Shown piece by piece: positions 12,231-25,574 of a stretch of DNA of 64,000 bases. The number at the start of each line of letters is the position of its first letter. The stretch's first letter is position 1. Under the pieces are notes generated by a model, which saw only the letters and a list, made by a program, of their open reading frames with translations, was not told the DNA's origin and made no database searches. Position numbers and translations under genes: made by a program. The DNA comes from Breviolum minutum Mf 1.05b.01 (taxonomy: Eukaryota > Sar > Dinophyceae > Suessiales > Symbiodiniaceae), in the NCBI GenBank assembly GCA_000507305.1, contig DF241050.1, positions 1,777-65,776 on the forward strand, written 5' to 3'.

Positions 12231-13199
12231 ACAAGAAACAATAAAGAGATATAACGAGTAGAAAGAAAATGAAACAAAAACACGAAGGATTTGTCGGATA
12301 ATTAATATTAATAGGAGGAATGCCCTTTTAGCCTACGCGCTTCAGATGCGCTGAAACACTGGTAACCCCTACTGGCCCGTGCCTCACCAAACGGGCGAGT
12401 CTTGGAGCAAAAAACAACAGAACGCTTTCATATTTCTTGCGCGTCGTCGTTCAATCCAGTTCAATGTTGCTGTTGTAGCGGGGAGCCGCTTGGTGACGGC
12501 GAAATGCCGGCAACCCCTGGATTGCAACTGCAAAAATCTCGGACAGTTGCGAATGGTTTCAGCATGGTCAACCAAACATTTTATTGAAATGCTGGGCCGC
12601 TTTTCTCGGGATTGTCAACAGTAAGAAAGTAAGGTGGAATGAAATCTGTCGAAGACGGCCAATGACAGACACATAGAAACAAATAACTTTGTTTATCATA
12701 AAAACTTCGCCCTCGAACATCAGTTTGCGAATGTTTTCGAGCTCCGATGCAAAACTTGACAAATTCCGGCGTCGACGCTTCCCAGTTGTGAACATCTAGC
12801 GCAGCGAGTTTCCAACCATTTGGACGTCTGTAACGGCAAAACGTTGTCAGCTGTTGGCCCAATGTTGTCCAGCGGCAGGTGTCCAACATTGTCTAATGTA
12901 ACAGCCAGTGATCTAGGGCAAGTGGGCCGTATGTTGCTCCAAACAGGAAGGTGTGCGAATTGTGTCACACCCTCTTGGCACGTTGGACACCAGGTGCAAG
13001 CTTAGGCTAAACATGTATTGCAGATAGTTTTTTCCCGCGGCGCTAAACAATCTGTTCGGCAGATTTGGGACAACAATGGGATGGGGCTCGCTCAGTCCAA
13101 GGGCGTCCGCCACCGTGTCCAAAAAGCATTAGTGCTTGTCCATCCAAACACTGCGCGTTCGAGAAGGGGAACGATAAAGTTTCCTTCAAAAAACGTTTG

Positions 13200-13900
13200 A
13201 AGTAACTGAGATAAGTTAAAAAATGTCCAAAAACGTCAATCATAACAACACCCATTTAAATAATAGTTTAGAAGTACCTCAAAAATAGTTAAGTATAGCC
13301 AAGAACTATCTTATCAACTAATGACTAAGAACTAGTAGACGATTTTCTTAACTTTAAAATCTATTTGACTTCTTTGGTTCATGTAGGGCAATAAACCAAT
13401 CCATCCTTGCTTTTTTGTGCAGGAAAAGCTCTGCCGTTACATTTCATTGGTTAATCACACACTTTGAGAGGCTACACCTGGAGACCGACTGGGAGAGCAG
13501 TTAAGTTGAAATAATGCCCATTGCAAATGGATGAATACATTTTGAATGTAAGACCTTGAGGGAAAAGGTCTTAAGAGCAACACTTGGAGAGAAACATTTA
13601 AGATGAACTAGTGTCAGTCAAAGATAAAACTTTTAGATTTATTAGTGAAAAGAAATATTGAAAGAAAGAACCATATTACAAACAAATTGAAGAAGTTTGA
13701 AATATGTGGAACAAACAAAATTTTTATATCTACTAAAATTACTAAAATGTTCATGTCAGTATAATTATAAAATGACTCAAAATTCACGCAATAGCTGAAA
13801 AATATTTGAAACAAGATAAACGGTATTTTCAAGTATCATGTTTAACTGTTTAACTGTTTATAGTATATAACTATGATTTAATCAGTGGTTTTGCAAAAAA
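13200..13900. other. AT-rich spacer
   Basis: A run of roughly 700 bases of strongly AT-rich DNA with few G or C stretches and no exon-like features. It separates the retroelement/repeat region from the minus-strand gene array. Composition differs clearly from both neighbours. Confidence 0.6.
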
Positions 13901-15379
13901 ACAAGATATTAGAAAGATGGATTTCTTCTTCGCAACTGACTGCTTGTCTTGTCTGGTCTATGGTGCACATGTGAGTCCATTGTGGAAAAACATCGGATGT
14001 ATTCGAGGGATTTCAAACGTCAAGCGTTTCCAAAGAGCAATGAAATCCACCGCAAAGCGCGTTTGATTCCGTAATCGTCACAGCTACAGGGCACCGATGA
14101 GAAATGCAATGTTCGTTCTGCACGGACTCCGCCAAGAAACCCCAACGTAATAGTGCTTAAGTGCTTGGTTCAACGTATGGCAAGCAATAACCGCAATGCG
14201 CGAAATCTCATACTGTGCTAATCCAAGGTTTGGTCACAGTGATTGGAACATGTACCAGTTTTTTTTTCCGGTATTTCGAGTTTCAAGTCATCCTGCGGGG
14301 TCGCTTATCTTGGGCACACAGAGTTGGTCCAATTTGGCGCGAGCAGTTGAAAGGGAAATCAGAAAGAGAATGCCGTGATTGCACCTTCGGTTTTGAAAAT
14401 GCGAAACAGCAGACACTAATCACAAAGGAATCTTAACGACACATCTCGAGATCCATGTGACCGACCACAAGCGATGGGTTATCTCGCAACTAGTGAACCC
14501 CAAGCGAGGCCGCTACAGAAAGATTCATGATTGAGCCCTCATTCTCCATTGTGATATATTCTTCGCCGAGTCATATCTGATCATCTCCACGGGCCATGGA
14601 GCACCAATGAGCACCATTCATTTGGAGTCTCAGTACAGAGACTTCCTGTTTGTAGTCAGGTGTTGCCACTCAGGCGCGAGTTTGTTGAGACTATTTTTGC
14701 ATGTTTGTTGATGCCTTTGGTGTTTTTGTTTGTGGAAAACAGTTTGGTGTTTTCGGTCTGCTTATGAATTTGTGTCTTCAAGGTTTGCTTGGAAAGTGGC
14801 CCTTCCAGTGCTTCCGAAAGCACATGCGCAACGTTTCAGACTGGCGGAACTTTGTTTCGCTTCGGACTCATGGCGATTCCGCAGCGCTGCACGAGCACCT
14901 TTTTTCTTGCTTCGGTGGGTGAGTCAGAGCGCATCCGTCTCAGAAAAGACCACCTGCCACGTGTGGAAAACAGTCAGATTTCTAAATGGCATAGCCAATG
15001 GCATAGCCCTGCAGCCTATGATCTAAATGATAGAAGTGTTCGTAGGAAAAAGAGTTTTAATCTTTGCTCCGTGGTGATTATCATGCAGAGATATGCAGAG
15101 CCCATAGCAGAGCTTCAAGAAATACATTACATTTCTTGGATTTCATTGACTCAATTGCTTCATGTCCTGTCTGTGGCCATCGAAGTAGACTTCAACCTGG
15201 CCTTCCAGTTGGGACGTCCAAAGCCTCTGCGCAAGATGGAGCCATCTTGCCTTGGCTCCATTTGCCGTTTGCCTATGATAGGTTTCAAAGTTTGAAGTGA
15301 AGTCGGATACAAACATTAACAAGATATAGATATACTACATACTATATACGAACCTTTTTGTGAAACATCATGAAACATC

Positions 15380-18300
15380 CAAAAGTCGGGTTGCTGGTGA
15401 ATCTAAGGCTCTCCTCAACATCATTTCCCGCGTAAGCATGTAGAACATTGGAGAACTCCATTGCATATTGGGGGGTGACCATGTAATACTCTAAAATTAT
15501 AGCATTGTTGTCTCCTACATTCATTAGATATTCTTTAAAAGGATATATTATATATTCGATAGCCATCACGCACTCACTTCGGGGAGCGGAAGGACTGCAA
15601 CCTTTCGAACAAAAAAATAGATGTACGTTGTCAGTTGTCGTATATCAAATCAGTATTGGGTTGTGAGATACTGAGTGAGCTTCTATCATAATATTATAGT
15701 TATATGATACTCCTGATGAATATAATGCAGCACAACGCAGTACTACGTAGATGTAGAGCATACGCTGTGGATTCATGCGGCTTCATCATCTATTGTGTAG
15801 ACTTGCTGCACGTATAGATCTCACCGATTAGCCAATCCATGGGAGAACTAACCAGTACCTTCTGTGCTCGTTGGCTTCCCGGCCCCAGGATGAGGGCCAA
15901 GCCGATCTGCAGCACCTGCAACAAAGAATGAACAAGTCCTGTTATTTTGTTAAAATCGGTTCCATTCATGCTGTTTGGTCCCAACATGGTTCGACCAAGA
16001 TACAGCACAGCGCAAAATGTCAGATGAATTAATAAAGAAAACGTCCGAAAATCGAAACATATTTACAGTATCTTACAATATATACATTATAATACATTAA
16101 TAATACATTATACAGTATCTTGCAATGTCAAGTTTTAAAGTTCTACAGTACTAGCTGGCTCTACTAGCTAACATTTACCGAGAGTAAAGCCATAATTCCT
16201 GCCTCATCAGTACCTTGAAGCTGGGCTTCTTCAAATTCAGCTGCCAGCGTAACGCCCCAAGCATCCTGGTCCCCGAGATGTCTACACACCGTGGGTACCC
16301 AAGTTTAACATTCATGAAAACAGGGATTGACAGAAATTGACAAAAAGATTCACCAGCAAGAAAGATGAGTCAACCAACACCTGTACTTATCAAGAATCTC
16401 AAAAGAAGGTTCAAATTTAAATGTTCAAGGAATTCTCCAGGCTTCCGAGGGAAAACCGTCGCCTCAGAATCTTCTGTCTCACAGAGTGGCAAAGCAATAG
16501 CACTTTGCCGAATCAGCTTCGCATCCCTGGACGGATGGCGGAAACGAACCCTTGGCAGGCCCTTGTTGCAAATGCCGTTCAAACCAAGTCAGGATCATAA
16601 CTATCGGCATCTTGCATGGAATGCCACTTAGGGTTGTAAAGCTTTTAGGATCTCTTTGGCAGGTGAGATGTGCCAACTCAATCATCACTTCTGCTATCAC
16701 CTGTATGCCAACACTCTATGCACCTGTATGTGTGTGTGTGTGTGTGTGTGTCCCATGCTGGTACCGTACTTAACTGTCTCTAAACTGTCTCGAGCAGTTC
16801 CGTTTTGAGTTTACTCACCACCCTCTTCGACATCAGGAGAAACCAACCACGAAAGTTATGCAAGATCCGGTGATATTTTTCTCCTGAAAACGCACTTCAA
16901 CCGTGCTAAACACATTTCATCGCCTTTGCCATACCTTTTCCATCTTTCCAACTTCAAGAAACAAAAAACTCCAGTGGCCTGATGTTGGGAGGAAGCTCTA
17001 CCAGCTTCTTTGCAGCGACGTCGACAATGGCCTTGGAGGGACGCTCGAGACCTCTGAATACTTCACCCTCTGAGGTTCAGTCCAAAAGTGCGCATTGAGA
17101 AGTTCTGAAGAGTACGTCGGTTTGTAAGGATACATCATTAATCTGATTAATCATCGATACATCATCCAACGCACCAGAAGAATGCAAAAAAGACAAGAAA
17201 AACATTAGAAACACAAAAATCAGTCTTAACACTCGGTCCAGGCAGCTGGAACCACGAGGACGTTCCGCTCGCTGAAGCCTTTTGCCTCTATCCTATTGAA
17301 GGTCAAAGATGTATGCTGCTGCAGCATCTATAGGATTGTGATGGATTGATATGGATTGTGTGTGCTATCTGAGTCTTCCGATTTCTAGTACACATCCGAT
17401 GTTCTTATCGTGATACTTTCAAACAATTGAGCAACGGGAAAACCCTTGCCACTTTGTATATGGTTTATAGGGATCCCCATATCGGATGTTAATGTTACCC
17501 ATTAAACACTGAGTATACTCCACATTACTCCATTCCGTAACCCAAACAAACAAGTTTTCCTTCACCGATCTAATTTCGGTAGTACTGGCAGGCTGCCCTG
17601 TGCTGTATTTTGCGGCATTGATGTAGGTGTATGGTATGGATTTCAGGTCTTGCGATTGTTTGCTTTTGAAAATACGTGTAACGTATTTAAATCAAAGGTT
17701 TTTCCCACTTCTCCGTTCAGCAATGACATGGCTGGCAAAAGTGCAAGTTGATTGCTGCCCTCTCCTCATGGACAAAAGCACATCGGTGATCAACTGCTCC
17801 TTTCCTTGTGGGACCTGACTTCAAAACCAATTAAAGACTGCTGGAAGCGTTGGATGACTGCAATCTCAAAACATCGATTGCCAGGCACATTTGGTGGACA
17901 TTGACTGTTGGTCTGTTGGTCATGTTCATGCCTATGATGTCGCACTTGTCTCATGATTTAGTCCAAGATGCTGCAAAGAGTACGATACTCTGCTTCGCCT
18001 ATGCGAATGGCGCGGCACTGCCAAAATAGCACAACACTTCCAGAAATGATCAGCATGGAATTCCAGTTGAAGGTTCTGTGAGATTCCATTCAACTTGCAA
18101 CATCATTCAACTGCCTCTTTGGGCGAATCCAATGCCACGCCTTGGACAGTAGCACCGAGATTGGTGCGGCCCGACGGATCGGCATGCCTGTCTGAAGGGC
18201 CGTCCGTCAGCCCGAGGCAAATGACAGAAACATGAGTGATGACAGTAAGGGAGCAAGCATGGTATGTCGTTTTATCTAAATCATTCTGCATATTGCGAAG

Positions 18301-20300
18301 GAATGCAAAGGAAGGATGAAGTGTTCAAATCGTTGCCGAACGCAAAGGAAATGAATCCAAGTGATTGAACAAACACTACGCTCTGTCTTGGTTCGCAGTT
18401 GCAGGAGAAGTCTTTGCACCAAAACAGTCAATAGAGTCAGCCAAAACTTTGATCTTTGGACCTTCATCGTCTTCTCCGGATTGCACGTTGAGTTTCAGGG
18501 TTTGCAGTGCCTAACCAAACAGATACGCTTGGCCCCACACTTGACACTATGTCATCATCACTCTCTTGAATTGTCTTGAGCCTTGACAAACAGTTTGACA
18601 ATAAGAAACTCATTTTCAGCACCCAAACATACCCAAACACCACTTGCAACCTTTATAGTTCTATAATGTTCTATAAGTTTTTCGTATTCATGCATATTCC
18701 TGCAAGATAATGCAAGTACATATTAAATATACACATGCATCTACTTAAATTCATACATACTAGTATTTCCAATATTAACAGTGCATCCAATACGGTGGCA
18801 ATGTAGTCTACGAAGTCTAATTGCAGCATAAATCGTTTCAGTCAGAGATCCGCTTTGGCTCCTCCCCAAGCCTTAGCTGTTGCCTCGCTAGAGGCCTCTT
18901 GGCGCTCTTGTGCTTCCAGCTCCTCCACGGAAAAAATGGTGTTTCATGACTTCATGGCCTGTGTGGATAGGTTGCACTTTGGATGTCGACTAATTCATTA
19001 AGTGTCAATATCTAAAATCCACGCATATCTGAATATCCAAGTGTGAAACAAAGTTTGTCCTTATCAAAACTTATGCAAAATTTGCATAAATTTGCTTCAT
19101 GTCGGTACATCCGCGCCTCGGGCGTAAGTTCGGGCTCCTTGGGTTGAAAAAGGCCCTCCCAAGACCTGGTGAAATATTGGCAACACCATACGACGCCAGC
19201 AACTTGAGTGAAAAAATGAGTGAAAGAAAAGATTGTTCTTTGCAGTTAGCAGTTCTGAGTGTCTCTGTTTCTGCAAGTCTCTGCTCTACTGCATTAACTA
19301 TTTGTTATACTATTCAAATACGGTATTATGAACCATTTCATGTTTGTTATCATTATCAAAATCATCATAACTACCATGGCTATCATTGCTATCAATTTTG
19401 TCATCATTCCCATTTTTATCACTATCATGATCGTGATTATCATCATTACTACTTTTGTATTGAATAAATTAATATATAAATAGTATGATCATTTCTCATC
19501 AATGTTATACTAGCACTGCTATTCTGTTCCACAGTTCTACACAATATAATGCTATACAACTTGATAGAAGCTTTTTCCGCACCCACAGCAACTCAAAAGG
19601 CGCCTCATTAGACCCTCAGTGAAGCTGGCTTCGGTGTTCAGTTTCTTTCGGTCATAACTGTCCGTGGCTGGTTGTGGGCAACGTACATGCGGCATGAATG
19701 AATAAACATAATCTCAGCCAGGGCATCTGGTGAGGCCTTCATGTTAGATGACCGAAGTGTATCCCAAGTGTTGATACTGCATACGGACTTCATGTCGCCA
19801 TGTCGCGACAGTTGCAAAATCTCCAGCACCTATTCATACGATCAGGTTGTGAAGAACTGTTTATGCCATGCATTTCAGAGGCCTTGCTTGCATCAGTGTC
19901 CGTGTAGGTGCTGCGACTCTTGGCCTGCAGGAAGCCAAGAATCTGGAAGATTGAGTGAAGGAGCATGTGATGGTAGTGTCCATGGCATTCGATATCTGCA
20001 ATTTACTATCTGATGAAGATACTCATTAAGCTATACCTGCAGGGATTTGAAATGGGTTCAGTGATTGAGCAATCATAGATCCCATTGTTGGGGTGAACAT
20101 CTCTGTTGCATCCTCTTGCCATCGCTGGCTTCGGATGTTCCGTACTTGGTTCGGGACCTGAAAATTGAGAATGTAGAAGTTGTGGAAAAATGAATAGCCA
20201 CAAGCCTGAGCAGCCCAAGGACAACCAGATTGAAAGTCAGTCACATCCGCAAAATAAAACCAAGAAGATCATATTTCGATGTGTTTCAGCGATCCCAACC
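15380..20300 (-). CDS. Unrecognised multi-exon gene(s), scattered exons
   Basis: Several minus-strand blocks look like exons because a protein-like reading is bounded by AG and GT/GC. Around 20150-20040 a block starting VPNQVRNIRSQRWQED ends at a GTATAG donor. A block at about 19830-19700 contains LEILQLSRHGDMKSV. Others are about 17790-17700 (KEQLITDVLLSMRRG), 17290-17230 (FSERNVLVVPAAWTE), 17065-16985 (AIVDVAAKKLVELPPN), 16560-16400, and a phase-compatible pair near 16260-16210 and 15920-15860 (VLQIGLALILGPG). I recognise no family, and one or more genes may be present. Direction matches the array. Borders are approximate; start and stop are not resolved. Confidence 0.4.
16729..16751. repeat. 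(TG)n microsatellite
   Basis: A simple TG dinucleotide run of about 11-12 units lying between putative exons of the unrecognised minus-strand gene. Confidence 0.9.
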
Positions 20301-20499
20301 AAACTGCGACGTCAACGACTTCAACACGATTGAGCTGCTGACAAAATTGATGCCACCCACACAGCCGGACATCCTCAGCTGTACAAAATGCCCATCTGTT
20401 GTGCGAAAGGGTTGAACACACACCGGGTGCACTCGAGTATCTATATTATCATATTTCCCCACATTGTGTTGTGGGTTTTTTAATATCATTATATCTAAT

Positions 20500-22150
20500 A
20501 TGAAAATTCAGAATCTTGGGTACCTTTGTTGCACCTGCCGCTATCTTCCCTCAACAACTTTCGGTGCGAATGAATGCGAATGAGTGTTGCTAGAACCTGG
20601 GGCTCACACTGCAGCGTTCTTGTCGACCTCTCTGTTGCTGGCCCTTGGATCTTTGACGGTCTGGACAGTTCACATTTGCTTCACATTGATTGGGTTTGCG
20701 ACAAAAGCAAAATGATCAAAAAGCAGAAAAAATTGTTTCCTTCATGTTTCTACATCCCAACCATGTTTTCCTCTCATCCCAGGGAGGCAATGGTCTGCAT
20801 TCAAGGCACCACCCTGGCACCGCCAAGTGTCAAGCGCGACATGGCCATGCTGGCGATGCTGCTTGATGGACTCTCTTGGGTTGTAAAAAGCTTTGGGACA
20901 TTTAAAAGACTGGGAAAAACCTATGGAAACACGAGGGGTTCTGGGTACATGATGTATGGATGAGGTTGCATCATCACGAATGTCACCATCTGGGTGTTCA
21001 CATAGATTTTAGAAACTTTAGGATACAGCCAGTCCTGGGAAGAGATTTCCAGAGACTGCTGCCAAAGTCATGGAGTCATGCATCTTCCAAGGGAGGTGTT
21101 AGTTGAATGCAATTGAACAAGCTGTTCCAATATGTTCCAATGTTCTTATCTCCATATGTTCAAAATTATATTCATGTATTTTCGAGTCATATCCTGAATG
21201 AAGCTGATCCTTCGAAGCTGAAACATAATGGCAGCAGGCAGTGTGCTCGCCGAAGAACCGTTGGCTGGGGATCCCGTTCTAAAATTGTTGCAGTGCCATG
21301 ATCTCTTCGTATCATCTCAGTGTATTCATTGCCTATCATATTGGTTTCCTATTGCAGCAGAAGCAAGCCCTTCAACGTTCTGCAGCGCGAAGTAAAGACA
21401 AAATGTCTCACAACTTCTACCTCTATCTCTCCACATACGAACTCTGCCTGTCCTTCACCAATGTGTGAGGACAATCATGTGACTGGACAAATCGAAATGT
21501 TGCGTGTAAGTGTAACTGTCAGCAAGACAATCCCTTGCGGAACTTGTTTTGCTCAGAGCTTGCTTTCTGGGAGCAGTTTTAAATAGCCATTGCTCACGCA
21601 AACTTTGCCTCGAACAGCATGCGTTGGTCGAATGCACAGATGGATAGTTGAGATTAACCCATGTTCCAGCTTGCAAACCGCTGGGACAAGAGAAGCACTC
21701 TGCGAACCAGCAATCACCATTCATGTCTGCAACTATGTCTTGTGTCTACCTTGTACATACATGTGTCAACACCTTAAAAGCCAACATCACAAAGCTGTCT
21801 TGACTTCACAACGTTTCACTATGTTCCTAAGCTCAATCTTGTGCCAAAGCTGCCAGTCTCCTTCACGATGACTTGAAAAAGAAACCTGAAAGATTGAGTC
21901 AGCTGCTAATGCTTCCCCCATGGCATGGTTGTGACAATTTAAGTTGTCCCTTATCCCTTCATGTATCTTCAGGTATAGCCAATCTCGGGAATGTACAATC
22001 CTACATGTGTGGCTGCAATGAGAGACCATGAGAGACCAAAACCTTATAGGATCTCAGTCAAAGTCAGTGAAAAACATCTGTTGACAAAATGAATCACTGT
22101 TGCCTTTATTAAACTCCCTCTTTCCAATTTTAAGAGACACAACTTGACAC
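20500..22150. other. Spacer without a supported gene
   Basis: Between the unassigned exons and the stop codon of the hydratase gene I find no conserved exon chain. A plus-strand frame at about 20570-20960 is open for 129 codons but has no recognisable domain and no splice context. This may be the hydratase 3' flank and the upstream part of the next minus-strand gene. Confidence 0.4.
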
Positions 22151-22153
22151 AAC

Positions 22154-25100
22154 TTACCATGAAGAAGAGAGTTTTCCAACACCTGCCTTAACCTTGACTT
22201 CCCCCCCATCACCGCACGTCACAACAACAGTTTCAAGGAACTCCTCAGAGGCCAGATCCCAAATCTCGGTGACCAACGTCTGACCGGGGATCACTGGAGA
22301 GGCATAACGCAGCTGCAAACTCTGGAAGCGCTGGTGGTTGCCACCTGCTACCCGAATGGCAACTGGAGAATCAATTCATGACACCTGCATGCTCACAAAC
22401 CCAACAAGCTTTATATACATGTCTCATGATGTCTCACATTGGTTTAATGTGCTTCAAGGTGTTTTAGAACGTTGACATAATATGGACTCACCATAGTTGT
22501 CTGCGCGCTGCTGACAGGGTTTCAGGTTAACGTGTGTCCAATGTGGCAAGTGTCACGTAGCGGATGTTTGCGACACCTGCCAGAGTATCCAACAGCATTC
22601 TTGCTGCATGGCCCAAAGTACCTTGGTTCGGGGAAAGATATGAAAAACATTGGCTTAAAGTCACCTCAGGTCAAAATCTCTGCTTCTCAGGACCCACGAA
22701 TCACAAATTCTTAACTCTTGCACATGAGCGGCGGCTTCTATTCACTCTATACGCAACCAAATAAAGGCAAATGGACATCCTCCTACAGTACCTCGTTTTT
22801 TTACCCTTTCTCAAAGTGTGACAACAATTCGCTCATCATGCATCTCTGTTTGCAACTGTGGAGCGGTATTGTAAGAAAAATGATGCATATCAGGGCTTAC
22901 TTCGTATTGGGGCTCCTCGACCTTGATCTCGTTTTGCCCGCCATACTCCCTTCTAACATGTTAATACGTTTTTTTCACTGCATGTGATTCATGTGATGTG
23001 TTCTTTTTGTCTTGTAGGCTAGGAGTCACCATTGCCAAGCATTGCCAAGTTACATTTGCCATGCACAATGGGATGCTCGTAGCCAGCCATTTTGGCGTAG
23101 TCCGGATCCACGTGCAATGGGTTGTAATCCCCAGAAAGTCGGTAGACACTGGCAATACCCGCCTGCTCGTCGGATTCATGGCGTAGCCATGACGCATCCA
23201 ACGGATTCAGAGATTTCATTAGATTTCAAATAATTCAAATATTTTCAAACAAAAACCAAAGGATTTCTTGGATACTCATATTCGGCCCGGGCTACGAAAT
23301 TTCCAGATAGCTTTTGGCAAGTCAATTCGGAATTCAAACTTTATTGCCAAACATCCAAAACATTCCAAACCTATCCTTCAAATACAAGCAGTCTGATGTA
23401 GAATGACGTGCAATATGCTTAAAACATTTGCAGACCACGTTCCAATACTCACTTGAACGCTTTGACTTTCGACTGGGCCTCCATGGTTTCCTCCACTCTC
23501 CACTTAGGGGCTCGCGACCCAACAGCTTTGGCCACGTCTACAGGCACAGTCAAAGTGCTGCCAAAAGAAGAGACGTCATGGGCGCCGACCAAATAGGACA
23601 CATCCACCTCAGACTGCGAAAATCTCAAGTGATGCTTCATTGGTGCTTTTTCTCACAGAATGCAGCCATATCTTGTGGAGCAACAGCCCAGGATGGCTGT
23701 AGAAAGATTTTGAACTTTTGAAGTTGCGGGCATGCCAGACTCCGACTCCAAACACAACTTGTTTCAACAATTTCTCCGTCTCAGACACCATGCGATAATA
23801 GACCTTCCCGGTTTCATCTTTCACATTGTAAAGCCTCGGAAAAGATAGCTGTGCGACTGAGCCGATGCCTGCTGAAACTCAACCCTTTGTGTAGCGGCTG
23901 CGCTAAATATAGGTGTTTTTATGGATGTAAAACGTAATGCAAACCTTGATCGTTTGGTTAGGACATGACAGGACTAGCACCAAGTGTAGGGATCCTGGCA
24001 CAACTTACAGTAAGTTTGGCTGAGCCTATTGCAAATGAGTTCCAAATCCTTTCAAAACATCATCATCCTACTCCTACTCCTCGATTGCTGCTGTTCGCAG
24101 TCAACTACACTGTCAACCACACCGCTAAAGTGCCCCAGTGCTCACCGTGAAGGCCATGCAGCTTTTCCATCAAAGCACCTTTGCCCTTCGGCTGCAGTGA
24201 AGCAACCCCGCCCTCCAAAGTGAAACCTCGGAAGATTCAGAATTAAACATTCACGATTTTCATCATATCGTTACGCATCTTGTCATAGGTATGTCTAAGA
24301 TTATCCAAGTGCTTCCTCATTTGGTATGGAGATGGTCCAACTCTCTTAATATGCTTGTGAATCCCAAGTGCTGCATAAATGCAAGGGTTGAAAACACGTT
24401 CACGTGTCCCTGTTTGTCACAAGGCCAACGATAATGTCATCGTGAATGTCCAACAAGTTGCCATGGCTCCGTTGTGTTGGACAATAGAATGCAATAGAAA
24501 CCATAATCAAATATCATCCTCATACACCGCCATTTCAAACTACTCATGTCTTCCCACTTCACTGATCTGCGCCAAGGGGGCGTCCTCCAGAATTGGGTAG
24601 CTCAGCCAAGCGTTCGATGGTAATCCCCGCATCAAGCCACACTTTCACTCCAGACACCTCTGGCACCGGAAAGGCGTCCTGCAATCGAGATTCAAACCAG
24701 GCTTGCAAGGGACTTTGATACCCTGATGACATCCAATAACAACATCAACTTCAATGCAGGGCATTTCCTCCTTTGAGATAAATTTGAGATATCATACATT
24801 TGTCAGATTGCAGTAAACTTTCGATGATCAATGATAATCATGCAAAATCTGGATCCTACGCTGCCTCGAACAAGGCTTGCACCAGAATAAACAAGAGTAA
24901 GAATTGCCATGAATTGAGTGACTGATGTGTCACAGCAAAAGGATGAGTGGGAATAGCTGAAATTGCTCTTCTCTGCTTTGGTCCCAGTCTCTCCTGTTGA
25001 ATGCATTTGGGTCCAGAAGCAACTACGGTAGGCTTCAAACACCACACCTTTCTGAAGCTCTCCCACTCTCCCACTACTCATCTTTGCTAGTTGAGGCACC

Positions 25101-25574
25101 AGGATGGGAGAAGGGAACGGCAAGACATCAAAAGAAGTGCCCTTGTAGTAAAGAGCCTCACCATGGCAACTCATGTCATAACCAGTCCCTTCCAATTTGA
25201 TCCAACTTGAAACAGGAACAAACATCTTAAATGCTCCAGCTCATGGCTCATGGCAGAGTAATCATGCAGCCCAAAGTCCACGGGAAAGGTGGGGAAAGCA
25301 GCGAAGTTGGGATCCTTCTCCTGAGCCCGTCAAAACGTTGCCGAAGCCGAAGAAATGCTGAAGATTTCTTGAAACCGCCGGAACAAGGTCTTTCAAAAAG
25401 TTTACTTCAGCATCTTTGGGGCATTTTGGGGTAACGCTTCAGCTGCAGGTGCATCAACTTTGGTATCCAACGAAGCTGCCTCTACCTCGCATCAACCAGC
25501 CCCCATCCGCGCCGAGGCGCGTAAACGTAGCGCAGATCACGAGATCCGATGCCCAAGGCATAAATGATCAGGTC
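22154..25574 (-). CDS. MaoC-type enoyl-CoA hydratase 2 (hot-dog fold)
   Basis: The product hydrates trans-2-enoyl-CoA to (3R)-hydroxyacyl-CoA, as the hydratase-2 unit of peroxisomal multifunctional enzyme type 2 does. Ten exons join in phase: 25574-25521, 25320-25279, 25156-25100, 24678-24585, 24226-24163, 23834-23759, one ending at 23461 with uncertain start, 23162-23060, 22621-22577 and 22344-22154. Blocks in order: LIIYALGIGS, FAAFPTFPV, VLPFPSP, KGKGALMEK, then the catalytic hydratase-2 motif YRLSGDYNPLHVDPDYA with its Asp and His, followed by HPIVHG and ASPVIPGQTLVTEIW. The first residues are missing because exon 1 upstream of 25574 was not found. No dehydrogenase or SCP2 domain is seen, so it looks standalone. 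The C-terminus (KLSSSW) is not a classical SKL peroxisomal signal. Donors are GC, GA and GT. Confidence 0.9.

Larger units (their letters stand above)
10550..15300. other. Repeat-rich and AT-rich spacer without a supported gene
   Basis: This stretch holds a pair of short palindromes with tandem repeats (10978-11127), a purine-rich GAATGAAG-type repeat tract (about 12010-12230), and very AT-rich DNA at about 13200-13900. Open frames at about 14700-15300 on the plus strand overlap in several frames, begin at non-ATG codons and have no recognisable domain. Short plus-strand fragments near 13920-14500 could be decayed retroelement, but I cannot support a family. Confidence 0.5.

Noticed and set aside
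14789..15295. Plus-strand ORF of 168 codons
   Set aside because: It starts at a TTG, overlaps two other open frames on the same strand and has no recognisable domain.
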